From NCBI GenBank assembly GCA_019750655.1, contig JAIEOG010000145.1, positions 1 through 6,748 of the forward strand: a stretch of 6,748 nucleotides of DNA, in the 5' to 3' direction. A program made the translations under genes and the position numbers. This DNA comes from a bacterium (GTDB lineage Bacteria; Bdellovibrionota; FAC87; UBA2466). The stretch's first letter is position 1. Each line of letters opens with the position of its first letter. Of the stretch, positions 1-5,616 are shown piece after piece. Below the pieces are notes generated by a model. The model was not told the origin of the DNA, ran no database searches, and worked only from the letters and a program-made list of their open reading frames with translations.

Positions 1-17
1 CTCTAGAAAAAGGATGT

Positions 18-326
18 TCATGCCACCGGTTTGTCCTGGGGGGACGGTGCACTGCCATGGCGTACCGCGGTGTTCCCCCCTAACCGCTTCCGCAAACTTC
101 TGTTTTGAAAAAGTAAGAGACCCACTTGGGCTGCCGCCAAGCTGATACCCAGAATAATGCCTACAAGCACGCTCGTCATCACAACAAATCCCAGGCGTGC
201 AGAAGGTGTCGTGCGCGCGCCAAAATGCAGGCTTACGGGATCCTGGTTGTTCTCCACGAAGAGCAACCCAAAGTAGACCAGCAAAAGAACGATGATTAGA
301 AACGGGATGATCTTAAGAGCTTTCAT
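18..326 (-). CDS. LapA-domain (DUF1049) small inner-membrane protein
   Basis: The 102-residue product has two hydrophobic helices (about residues 5-24 and 45-72). Between them is a short polar segment containing ENNQDPVSLHFG, the pattern typical of the LapA/DUF1049 domain. A basic stretch (RSLRKRL) and a polar tail follow the second helix. LapA proteins sit in the inner membrane; in enterobacteria the relative LapA pairs with LapB in controlling lipopolysaccharide synthesis, but no LapB-like gene is visible here, so that role is only a possibility. The ATG overlaps the stop of the upstream HIT gene by one base (TGATG), implying translational coupling and membership of the same transcript. The family call rests on helix layout and the central motif; the exact function is unknown. 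Confidence 0.8.
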   Translation of the reverse strand: MKALKIIPFLIIVLLLVYFGLLFVENNQDPVSLHFGARTTPSARLGFVVMTSVLVGIILGISLAAAQVGLLLFQNRSLRKRLGGNTAVRHGSAPSPQDKPVA

Positions 327-811
327 CAGGCGTTGCTAGCGAACCAAGGTTGAAGGCCGTCGTAGCTCTCGAGTAAATGCTGCGGCATGCATTTCGTGTC
401 GGCGAGTACGGGCAAAAAGTTCGTATCGCCATTCCAGCGCGGAAGCACATGCACGTGCAGGTGCTCTTTCACGCCCGCGCCGGCAGCGGCGCCCAGGTTC
501 ATGCCGATATTGAAGCCGTGAGGTTTCAGCTTTTCATTTAGTGCGCGGGTCGCAAGCTTGGTTAGAGCATTCATTTCCGTAAGCACCGCGTCTGGCACGG
601 CTAGGTAGTCGGCGACGTGCAACGTCGGGACGATCATGAGGTGGCCATTGTTGTACGGGAATTTGTTCAGGATGATGTAGGCCTGTTTGCCTCGGTGGAC
701 GATCAGGCTTTCGCGGTCTTTTCCCTGGGCGGGCAGGGTGCAAAAAATACAACCCGTCGGCCCTTCGCCCTTAATAAAATCCATGCGCCAAGGCGCCCAA
801 AGATGGTCCAT
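326..811 (-). CDS. HIT-family nucleotide hydrolase/phosphorylase (Ap4A phosphorylase-like group)
   Basis: This 161-residue cytosolic protein carries the histidine-triad motif HLHVHVLPRW, with His117, His119 and His121; in the family the central His forms the nucleotidyl intermediate. Other marks of the group that includes the mycobacterial Ap4A phosphorylase are the N-terminal LWAPWRM, the CIFC zinc-type pair (Cys21, Cys24), LNKFPYNNGHLMIVP (48-62) and NIGMNLGAAAGAG followed by the triad and WNGDTNF. Likely substrates are dinucleoside polyphosphates or nucleoside phosphoramidates; the sequence alone does not decide. The start fits the conserved N terminus, but I see no Shine-Dalgarno in the 21 bases after the upstream PHP-like gene, so translation may depend on reinitiation. 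Its stop overlaps the LapA-domain gene start. Confidence 0.92.
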   Translation of the reverse strand: MDHLWAPWRMDFIKGEGPTGCIFCTLPAQGKDRESLIVHRGKQAYIILNKFPYNNGHLMIVPTLHVADYLAVPDAVLTEMNALTKLATRALNEKLKPHGFNIGMNLGAAAGAGVKEHLHVHVLPRWNGDTNFLPVLADTKCMPQHLLESYDGLQPWFASNA

Positions 812-832
812 GACGCTATTGAACTGGGCGAA

Positions 833-2035
833 TCAGCGTACGTAAAGCGGATTGTACATGAGGTAAGGCGCCTCACGGTTGAGTGCTAAGCGCAGCAGCG
901 AGGTCTGGCGTACCCAGACTTCCACGCGGTAAACGCCGGGGCCTTCGAGCGCGAGCGTTTCGCTCGGTTTTGCGGCTGTTCTTTCGGCTATCTTCTGTCC
1001 GTCGCGTACAAACACGATGCGTTTGTGTCCTAGGCCCGGGGGCGTCTCCACGTGCATTTCACAGCCCTGCGACCAGGGGAAACGCGCACCCACACGGTAT
1101 TGTTTTTCCCCGCATTGGACGAACCAATCGTTGCCCTCAAACGGGTGAATGGCGTGGAGGACCATCGCACTCCGGCCTTCTTTCAAGGCTTGGTAGATCT
1201 GGGTTTGGCGTTCAGTTGCTGTTTTAGCGAGCGGTGCGTCTAAGATGATCGCATTAGAAGCGGCTCCCAACGCGAGCTCTGTTGGCGGGAGTGTGAGTCC
1301 CGCTTTGTCCAGCCACGGCATTTGCGAGCTTTCGTCGGAACCCACAATGCCAAAGTGGCCAGGCGATACGGGGTGAGAAGCGTCCCAAGCCTGGATTTCG
1401 CGTTCGGGAAAATCGTAAAGATGCATCAATGCCAGATAGGAATTCAAAGGCGCCAGCGCAAAAGCCACCGCAAACGACAAGGGGCGGTTGAGCATCTGCT
1501 GTTCGAGCTGGGACTTAAGGTTGATAAGCTCCACGCCTTCGCTGTAACGATCCAGACGTTCCCACGGTTTGAAGAGGCTCGCCGGGTGAGCCACAACCAG
1601 AAAGGATCCACCAACAGATTCACCGCCTAAGTAATGTTTCCAAGCTAGCTCGCGCAGGCGTTTGGGGGTGCTTCCGGCGAGGTCTGTGTGTGAGTAAAAG
1701 TAAAGCGCATGCCCTGCGGGAGTCGGAACTTCGATTTCGGAAAAGAGGTCGACGCCTTCATCGCCGGGGAGGGCTGTGGATTCGAGAGTGCGATCGAGAT
1801 CCGCAAAAATAACAAAGTCGAGCCCCGCGCGTGCGGCCGCTTTAGCAAGCTGGCGCGCACGGACTGGCCCCAAGTCCCCTGCGCTCACATGAATTGCCCC
1901 AGAAGCATGCTTTGGCTGCCGAGAGACTTTGAGACGGCGCGCGGGAAGCACGGAATAGACTTCCACGAGCGCCACAATGAGCAGGCCCGAAAAAATCAGG
2001 TGCCTTAGTTTTGCTTTGCGTACTGCACCAGCCAT
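833..2035 (-). CDS. Membrane-anchored PHP-fold protein with degenerate metal site
   Basis: This 400-residue protein starts with a basic segment and one hydrophobic helix (about 12-30), so it is probably anchored in the inner membrane with the rest outside the cytoplasm. Residues 46-260 follow the order of PHP phosphoesterase motifs: GAIHV (His49), GLDFVIFADLD (71-81, where active members have TDH), SEIEVPTPAGH (Glu102), VVAHP (His150) and IVGSDESS (Asp234, where active members have a His two residues later). The second His of HxH is Ser51, the His of TDH is Leu80 and the last His is Ser236, so a full trinuclear site cannot form. The C-terminal 110 residues look like a beta-sandwich ending in YNPLYV, similar to the NPIYV end of some extracytoplasmic PHP proteins. 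The gene overlaps the glycosyltransferase gene by 31 bases; a modest AGG lies in front of the ATG. Function unknown; envelope carbohydrate binding or accessory role is inference. Confidence 0.72.
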   Translation of the reverse strand: MAGAVRKAKLRHLIFSGLLIVALVEVYSVLPARRLKVSRQPKHASGAIHVSAGDLGPVRARQLAKAAARAGLDFVIFADLDRTLESTALPGDEGVDLFSEIEVPTPAGHALYFYSHTDLAGSTPKRLRELAWKHYLGGESVGGSFLVVAHPASLFKPWERLDRYSEGVELINLKSQLEQQMLNRPLSFAVAFALAPLNSYLALMHLYDFPEREIQAWDASHPVSPGHFGIVGSDESSQMPWLDKAGLTLPPTELALGAASNAIILDAPLAKTATERQTQIYQALKEGRSAMVLHAIHPFEGNDWFVQCGEKQYRVGARFPWSQGCEMHVETPPGLGHKRIVFVRDGQKIAERTAAKPSETLALEGPGVYRVEVWVRQTSLLRLALNREAPYLMYNPLYVR

Positions 2036-3513
2036 ATGTGGCCTACCTTTGTTTGTCGCGAGTACACGGGGATGGCGTCTAGGATTTTTTGAACCGGAAA
2101 ACAGCTCAGGATTTCAGGGTGCAAATCGTTGGTTTGCACCGCTGTGAGATCCGTTTGTGCGCAGGGATCTTGATCGGGCGGTGTGAACTGGCTCGGCCGG
2201 CTGCCCGGAAAGATTTGCTGCGCGGGAAGTCCCAGATAACGCAAATACGAAGTCCATTGGTAATCCGAAACCCAAAGTGGGCCTGCGGGGGGCGACTGCC
2301 GAAAACGTTCTGCCACTGAGTGTGCGACATCCCATTGCCCTCGCAAAACACCAAAGCGATCGGATTTCGGCGGAATGCGTTCTATGGGGTGGATGAGGTG
2401 GACGAAGATCAGCGCAGAAAGTAACAAGGGAACAGCAAATCCCAGGAAAACCAACCCGCGGACTAAGGTGCGAAAAGAACTCCACGAAAGCAGCCTATCG
2501 GCCACCGGCCAGAAAGTGAGGTAAGCGACGATGGCCCAATTCCCCTCGAGTTTCAGACGGAATGACCGGTAGAGAAAGAAAACCATCGGCAACACAAAGA
2601 ACCAGAAATAAACCTGGCTGCGCGGGTCGGCGCAAAGGTCGCGGCCCCGCATGAGGACCCATGGCAATAACAGCAAAGGTAGAAGACCAATGAGCAGCGC
2701 TTGGCCTGAGAGGAATTCAAAGCTCTGGCTCAGCGAAAAACCATCCGCCTTCATGGCATGGTTCCACTGAAAGTGGAGAGGTGCGAAATCGAGGCGCCAA
2801 AAGTGGCCCAACACAGGGGCGACCAAAAGCCCCGCAATCAGTAAGTGTAAAAGAAAACCAGGGCCCCAGGCGCGCAGGCGTGTGCGTGTTGCAAAAACAA
2901 CAAGCGCACAGGGTACCGCGAGCACCATGGTGTATTTGCTCAATCCCCCAAACCCTAAAATAGCACCGCCCAAAATCCACTGGCTCCAGGCCACGGGTGA
3001 GGCGCGGTACACGCGCGTCACGGGGTCATGGCTCCAACCATCGAGTGTTGCGTTGATGCGTCCCAGCCAAAGTGCGTAAAGCATCCAGAAAAACGCGAGT
3101 GGCAAATCCGGAGTGATGAGAACCGAACCGTAAAGACTGAGTGGCGTCAGAAAAACAAGCCACGCAAGAATGCCGCGGTTGGCGATGGCGAGTAGCACCA
3201 AGAAAACGACGAGTGACATTCCAATCGCGGGAAGGCGGAGCGCAGTGAGTGAGTTTCCGAAGAGTGCCGTCGAAAAACGAATGGCATACGCCACCATCGG
3301 TGGGTGATCAAAATAACTCGGCTGGAGTTTCTGGGCCCAAGCCCAGTAATAAAGTTCATCGGGAGACGGCGGTAGCGTTGCGGCCAACCAGAAATGGTAG
3401 GCCGTCAGCAGAAACAAACCCAATAGAGTGCCCGTGAGCCCCAAAGAGGGCAGAGAAAGGTAAAGCGGACCGTTCCCTGCGGATAGCGGGTTGTTTGACT
3501 GCGGTGTACGCAA
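2005..3513 (-). CDS. GT39/ArnT-like membrane glycosyltransferase (PMT_2 type)
   Basis: The 502-residue protein has about ten hydrophobic helices up to residue 375 and a soluble C-terminal part. GT-C landmarks are present: PSPDELYYWAWA (50-60, with the acidic pair Asp52-Glu53 in the first extracytoplasmic loop, the usual catalytic site), FDHPP (68-72), ITPDLPLAFFW (second acidic loop, Asp136), GGLSKYTM (189-196), LHFQWNHA (246-253) and LEGNWAIVAYL (322-332). Such enzymes move a sugar from a polyprenyl-phosphate carrier to lipid, glycan or protein on the outer face of the inner membrane; donor and acceptor cannot be read from sequence. The start is TTG, chosen because GGAG sits six bases upstream and no in-frame ATG follows before the first helix. 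That Shine-Dalgarno lies in a strong hairpin. The 3' end overlaps the PHP-like gene, suggesting a joint function. Confidence 0.88.
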   Translation of the reverse strand: MRTPQSNNPLSAGNGPLYLSLPSLGLTGTLLGLFLLTAYHFWLAATLPPSPDELYYWAWAQKLQPSYFDHPPMVAYAIRFSTALFGNSLTALRLPAIGMSLVVFLVLLAIANRGILAWLVFLTPLSLYGSVLITPDLPLAFFWMLYALWLGRINATLDGWSHDPVTRVYRASPVAWSQWILGGAILGFGGLSKYTMVLAVPCALVVFATRTRLRAWGPGFLLHLLIAGLLVAPVLGHFWRLDFAPLHFQWNHAMKADGFSLSQSFEFLSGQALLIGLLPLLLLPWVLMRGRDLCADPRSQVYFWFFVLPMVFFLYRSFRLKLEGNWAIVAYLTFWPVADRLLSWSSFRTLVRGLVFLGFAVPLLLSALIFVHLIHPIERIPPKSDRFGVLRGQWDVAHSVAERFRQSPPAGPLWVSDYQWTSYLRYLGLPAQQIFPGSRPSQFTPPDQDPCAQTDLTAVQTNDLHPEILSCFPVQKILDAIPVYSRQTKVGHIWLVQYAKQN

Positions 3514-3518
3514 AGGGA

Positions 3519-3552
3519 TCTCCGCCTAAACAAATACTCGGTTTGGCGGAGA
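3519..3552 (-). promoter_or_regulatory. Hairpin burying the Shine-Dalgarno of the glycosyltransferase gene
   Basis: On the minus strand, TCTCCGCC plus AAAC (3552-3541) pairs with GTTT plus GGCGGAGA (3531-3519). This makes a 12-bp stem with one bulged A (3527) and a nine-base loop. The 3' arm contains the GGAG (3523-3520) that lies six bases before the TTG start at 3513. The ribosome site would therefore be closed when the stem forms. It does not look like an intrinsic terminator, because no T-run follows on either strand. The pairing is seen directly; a role in translation control is inference. Confidence 0.6.
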
Positions 3553-3591
3553 AAGAAAAGAAATAGGACAGGTTAGGGGTGCCGGCGCCTA

Positions 3592-3984
3592 TTAAGCTTG
3601 TTGCTCTTCGACGTAGCCTTTGTACTCTTCGGAGGACATCAGATCGGCGATGTCGTCGGGCTCTTTCATCTCGACTTTGATCAACCACCCATCGACATAG
3701 GGGTCCTCGTTGATCAGTTCTGGTGCGCTGAGGAGGGGTTGGTTGACCTCCATGACACGGCCCGTAACGGGAGCGTAAAGATCGCTGACCGCTTTCACGG
3801 ATTCCACAACGCCAAAGGGATCGTCTTTGCGGATTTCTTCGCCTTCTTTGGGGAGCTGGACGAAAGTGATATCGCCCAGCGACTCTTGCGCGAAGTCGGT
3901 GATGCCGATGGTGGCGACTTGGTCGTTATCGACCTGAACCCACTCGTGCTCTTTCGTAAAATGTAAATCCTTCGGAATGGCCAT
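3592..3984 (-). CDS. gcvH: Glycine cleavage system H protein
   Basis: GcvH carries the aminomethyl group of glycine on a lipoyl arm between the P, T and L proteins of the glycine cleavage system in the cytosol. The 130-residue length is normal. Visible family motifs are FTKEHEWV (9-16), the ESVKAVSDLYAPVTGRV block (61-77) with the lipoylated Lys64, and NEDPYVDGWLIKVEM near residues 92-106. The ATG has an AAAGGGG Shine-Dalgarno six bases upstream. The gene is 61 bases downstream of an exported cytochrome-like gene that separates it from gcvT; a candidate promoter of its own lies in that gap. gcvP and lpd are not in the window, so they must lie elsewhere if the system is complete. Confidence 0.97.
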   Translation of the reverse strand: MAIPKDLHFTKEHEWVQVDNDQVATIGITDFAQESLGDITFVQLPKEGEEIRKDDPFGVVESVKAVSDLYAPVTGRVMEVNQPLLSAPELINEDPYVDGWLIKVEMKEPDDIADLMSSEEYKGYVEEQQA

Positions 3985-3988
3985 TGAG

Positions 3989-4018
3989 AACCCCTTTAGA
4001 CGGGTAAAGATAGGGGTT
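3989..4018 (-). promoter_or_regulatory. Hairpin covering the gcvH Shine-Dalgarno
   Basis: On the minus strand AACCCC (4018-4013) pairs with GGGGTT (3994-3989). An inner TTTA (4008-4005) pairs with TAAA (3998-3995), leaving a four-base bulge on the 5' side and a six-base loop. The 3' arm is the purine-rich AAAGGGG ribosome site of gcvH. The stem is shorter than the one ahead of the glycosyltransferase gene and may be marginal. A transcript started at the nearby promoter candidate would lack the 5' arm. Confidence 0.45.
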
Positions 4019-4034
4019 TAACTGGCCAAGTCAA
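4007..4034 (-). promoter_or_regulatory. Candidate sigma-70 promoter for gcvH
   Basis: On the minus strand TTGACT (4034-4029; five of six to TTGACA) is followed after 16 bases by TATCTT (4012-4007; four of six to TATAAT). The expected start point near 4000 gives a leader of about 16 bases before the gcvH ATG. It would let gcvH be expressed independently of the upstream sigma-54-type unit. It rests on consensus match alone. Confidence 0.4.
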
Positions 4035-4045
4035 CGGCTTTGCGA

Positions 4046-5332
4046 TTACCAACCTGGGAGCGATTGGAGCGCCGAGATTTCCGCGGCCGAGAGCGCTGGT
4101 GCGCCCGCGGGTGGCATGCGTTTCTGTGCCACGGCGTCGGACATTGCACGGACCGATTTCGGCCAACCACTGTGGCAAGCCGACGCATTGCAACCATTGA
4201 GTATCGCTTGCCCGCTCAACGCTGACGCGGTTGCCGCAGCGGCTACCGGCGCGAGGGGGGCAGCGGCGGGAATCGCAAAGAACGTCCCGGCTACCGCGGC
4301 ACCGACTGCGAGGGGTGCCGTTTCTTTCGCGGCGCTGATCAAATGAGCGACTTGTTGGTCGCGTAACGCTTTCGGGGGTTCAACGCCGATGGGGCGTTCG
4401 TTTGCCACGAGTTGCCCGCCTTTGGAGACGAGTTCCGTAGGAACACTGGTGTGCTCTTTACCGGCAATGGTGGCGGTGTGGATCCCGCCCTTAGCTTTGC
4501 CGTAGCTTTCCAAAGCGTCTTCAATTTGCTCGTCCGAAGATCCCAGGTACAAGCGCTCGGCTTCCGTGCCGTGGAAAAGGTCGAGATAGCGTTGTTTCGT
4601 GCGGGGATCGATCCAGCTGATGGCTTTGATCATCGCCAGGGCGTCCTCTTTATTGCCTTCACGCATTTGGGAATCGTACCAAGCCAATGCCGCGTCGAGC
4701 GTCAGCTTACCGCGGAGAATCTCTTTGTCTTTGGCGCGGCTGGCATCCGTGGTGTTTGGGTTATTGATCTTTTTGATAAGCGCCAGAATCTCGGAGTTGG
4801 TTTTCTTTTTCTGCAGGGCAAAAGCGCCTTTGTCTCCGAGGAAAGCTTTGTTGAAAGGTTCGCTCTTTTCATTGCGCACAGGGTTACCGGTGAGGCCTTG
4901 AGCGCCCCAAACCAGGCGATCCAAGAGAGCCAAAGCGTCTTTATCGAGTGGTTCTTCTTCCTCTTTAAGTTTGCGCTCTTTTTCGGCGGCCTGCGCGATT
5001 TTAGCTTTCTTCGCATCGCTCACCGTATCGAAAAGCTCTGCGAGGATTTCAGAGATGTCTTTTTCATCGCCCTTGCGCGCTTTTTCGATCGCGACGGGGA
5101 GGGCTTGCTGGTACTGCCGGCGCAGCGAGGACTTGGGACTCCAGAACATATCCGTCGAAGAGAGGAACGAGAGGTACTTCTCAATGTCCCAGATGCCCAC
5201 TGGCCGAGTGGTCTTCTTGTCTTGCTGGATAAAATCTGAAATATCACCCGAAGAGTGGATGTCGCCGTCCGCGGCCATCCCAGGAACATTCAACAGGCTA
5301 AAAACTACTAGCGCAGCAACCGTCTTCTTCAT
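4046..5332 (-). CDS. Exported helical protein with C-terminal mini cytochrome c-like CX4CH segment
   Basis: I do not recognise the main domain. From the ATG at 5332 the product is 428 residues. A signal peptide (KK, hydrophobic core 5-17, GMAA before Asp22) sends it across the inner membrane. Residues 22-335 are charged and largely helical, including a Lys/Glu-rich stretch around AAEKERKLKEEEE that may be a coiled coil. An Ala/Pro-rich hydrophobic segment (339-372) could be a linker or membrane helix. The last 49 residues resemble a tiny cytochrome c: GCNASACHSGWP (Cys381, Cys386, His387), then RMPP (Met406) and LSAAEISALQ. The spacing is CX4CH instead of CXXCH, and only 19 positions separate His from Met. 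These are the only cysteines in the mature protein. An upstream in-frame GTG at 5371 is less likely: the ATG has GGAG six bases ahead and begins a proper signal peptide. Haem binding is plausible, unproven. Confidence 0.65.
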   Translation of the reverse strand: MKKTVAALVVFSLLNVPGMAADGDIHSSGDISDFIQQDKKTTRPVGIWDIEKYLSFLSSTDMFWSPKSSLRRQYQQALPVAIEKARKGDEKDISEILAELFDTVSDAKKAKIAQAAEKERKLKEEEEPLDKDALALLDRLVWGAQGLTGNPVRNEKSEPFNKAFLGDKGAFALQKKKTNSEILALIKKINNPNTTDASRAKDKEILRGKLTLDAALAWYDSQMREGNKEDALAMIKAISWIDPRTKQRYLDLFHGTEAERLYLGSSDEQIEDALESYGKAKGGIHTATIAGKEHTSVPTELVSKGGQLVANERPIGVEPPKALRDQQVAHLISAAKETAPLAVGAAVAGTFFAIPAAAPLAPVAAAATASALSGQAILNGCNASACHSGWPKSVRAMSDAVAQKRMPPAGAPALSAAEISALQSLPGW

Positions 5333-5338
5333 CTTCCG

Positions 5339-5342
5339 CTCC
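5339..5342 (-). promoter_or_regulatory. Shine-Dalgarno deciding the start of the cytochrome-like gene
   Basis: GGAG on the minus strand, six bases before the ATG at 5332. It supports this start over the GTG at 5371, which would lie only about 11 bases from the predicted sigma-54 start point, has no good ribosome site and would add 13 residues ahead of the signal peptide. Confidence 0.75.
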
Positions 5343-5392
5343 GCATTCACGCCCCGGGCCCCTAGGCACACGAGGTCTACAACCTACAGTTT

Positions 5393-5408
5393 TGCAACCG
5401 AGGTGCCA
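5393..5408 (-). promoter_or_regulatory. Sigma-54 (RpoN) -24/-12 promoter candidate
   Basis: The minus strand reads TGGCACCTCGGTTGCA. This matches the TGGCAC-N5-TTGCA consensus, with the invariant GG (5407-5406) and GC (5395-5394) exactly ten bases apart. The predicted transcription start is near 5382, giving a 50-base leader to the ATG at 5332. Sigma-54 promoters need an enhancer-binding activator, so expression of the cytochrome-like gene would be conditional, and read-through could reach gcvH. Confidence 0.7.
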
Positions 5409-5439
5409 TGGCTTGGCGGCTGGCACTTTGCTTTGATTT

Positions 5440-5530
5440 TAACTGGTTAGAAAAGAATACACCCACCCCCCAAAGAACGCTTTGCGCCGCGCGCCCGAGG
5501 GAAAACAGGGGTGCATTCTCTAAGAATACA
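5440..5530. repeat. Direct and inverted repeats upstream of the sigma-54 promoter (possible activator sites)
   Basis: AAGAATACA occurs twice on the plus strand (5453-5461 and 5522-5530), 69 bases apart start to start. The second copy is part of an inverted repeat, ATTCT-cta-AGAAT (5515-5527). Nearer the promoter is TAACTGGTTA (5440-5449), itself an inverted repeat. Relative to the predicted start the two direct repeats lie at about -71 to -79 and -140 to -148, within the range of enhancer-binding protein sites. Binding is inference. The rest of the gap holds no gene that I can support. Confidence 0.35.
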
Positions 5531-5578
5531 GGGGCGTGGCCCTTGAAAGCACTCGAGAATTTCGATTTCGTTCGGGTC

Positions 5579-5593
5579 TAGGCGGACTGCCTA
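5579..5593 (-). other. Small stem-loop downstream of gcvT
   Basis: TAGGC and GCCTA form a five-base-pair stem with a five-base loop, 24 bases after the gcvT stop. There is no T-run after it on the minus strand, so it is at best a weak or factor-dependent terminator or an RNA-stabilising element. Confidence 0.25.
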
Positions 5594-5616
5594 AGGTGTA
5601 TACAGGCCGGAAAGCC

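Noticed and set aside
617..889. Plus-strand 90-codon open frame across the HIT gene start
   Set aside because: Antisense shadow of a HIT gene with complete catalytic motifs; no domain or ribosome site of its own.
3519..3552. The same hairpin as an intrinsic terminator for gcvH
   Set aside because: On the minus strand the stem is followed by ATCCCTTTG, not a T-run; on the plus strand it is followed by an A-rich stretch.
3553..3593. AATAGG/CCTATT pairing after the gcvH stop followed by a pyrimidine-rich stretch, as a terminator
   Set aside because: The stem is short and AT-rich with a 20-base loop, and the following stretch is mixed T and C; too weak to call.
4412..5239. A 275-codon open frame on the plus strand opposite the cytochrome-like gene
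   Set aside because: It is antisense to a gene with a signal peptide and good ribosome site, has no recognisable domain, and its Phe-rich composition is what the Lys/Glu-rich opposite strand would give.
5333..5371. GTG at 5371 as start of the cytochrome-like gene
   Set aside because: No good ribosome site, only about 11 bases after the predicted sigma-54 start point, and it would put 13 residues ahead of a well-formed signal peptide; the ATG at 5332 fits better.
5421..5430. TGGCAC followed by TTGC on the plus strand as a divergent sigma-54 promoter
   Set aside because: Only one base separates the two elements instead of five, so the GG-GC spacing is wrong; it is just the mirror arm of the TGGCAC on the other strand.
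5436..5441. TAAAAT on the minus strand as a sigma-70 -10 element for the cytochrome-like gene
   Set aside because: No acceptable -35 element at 16-18 bases upstream and no extended -10.
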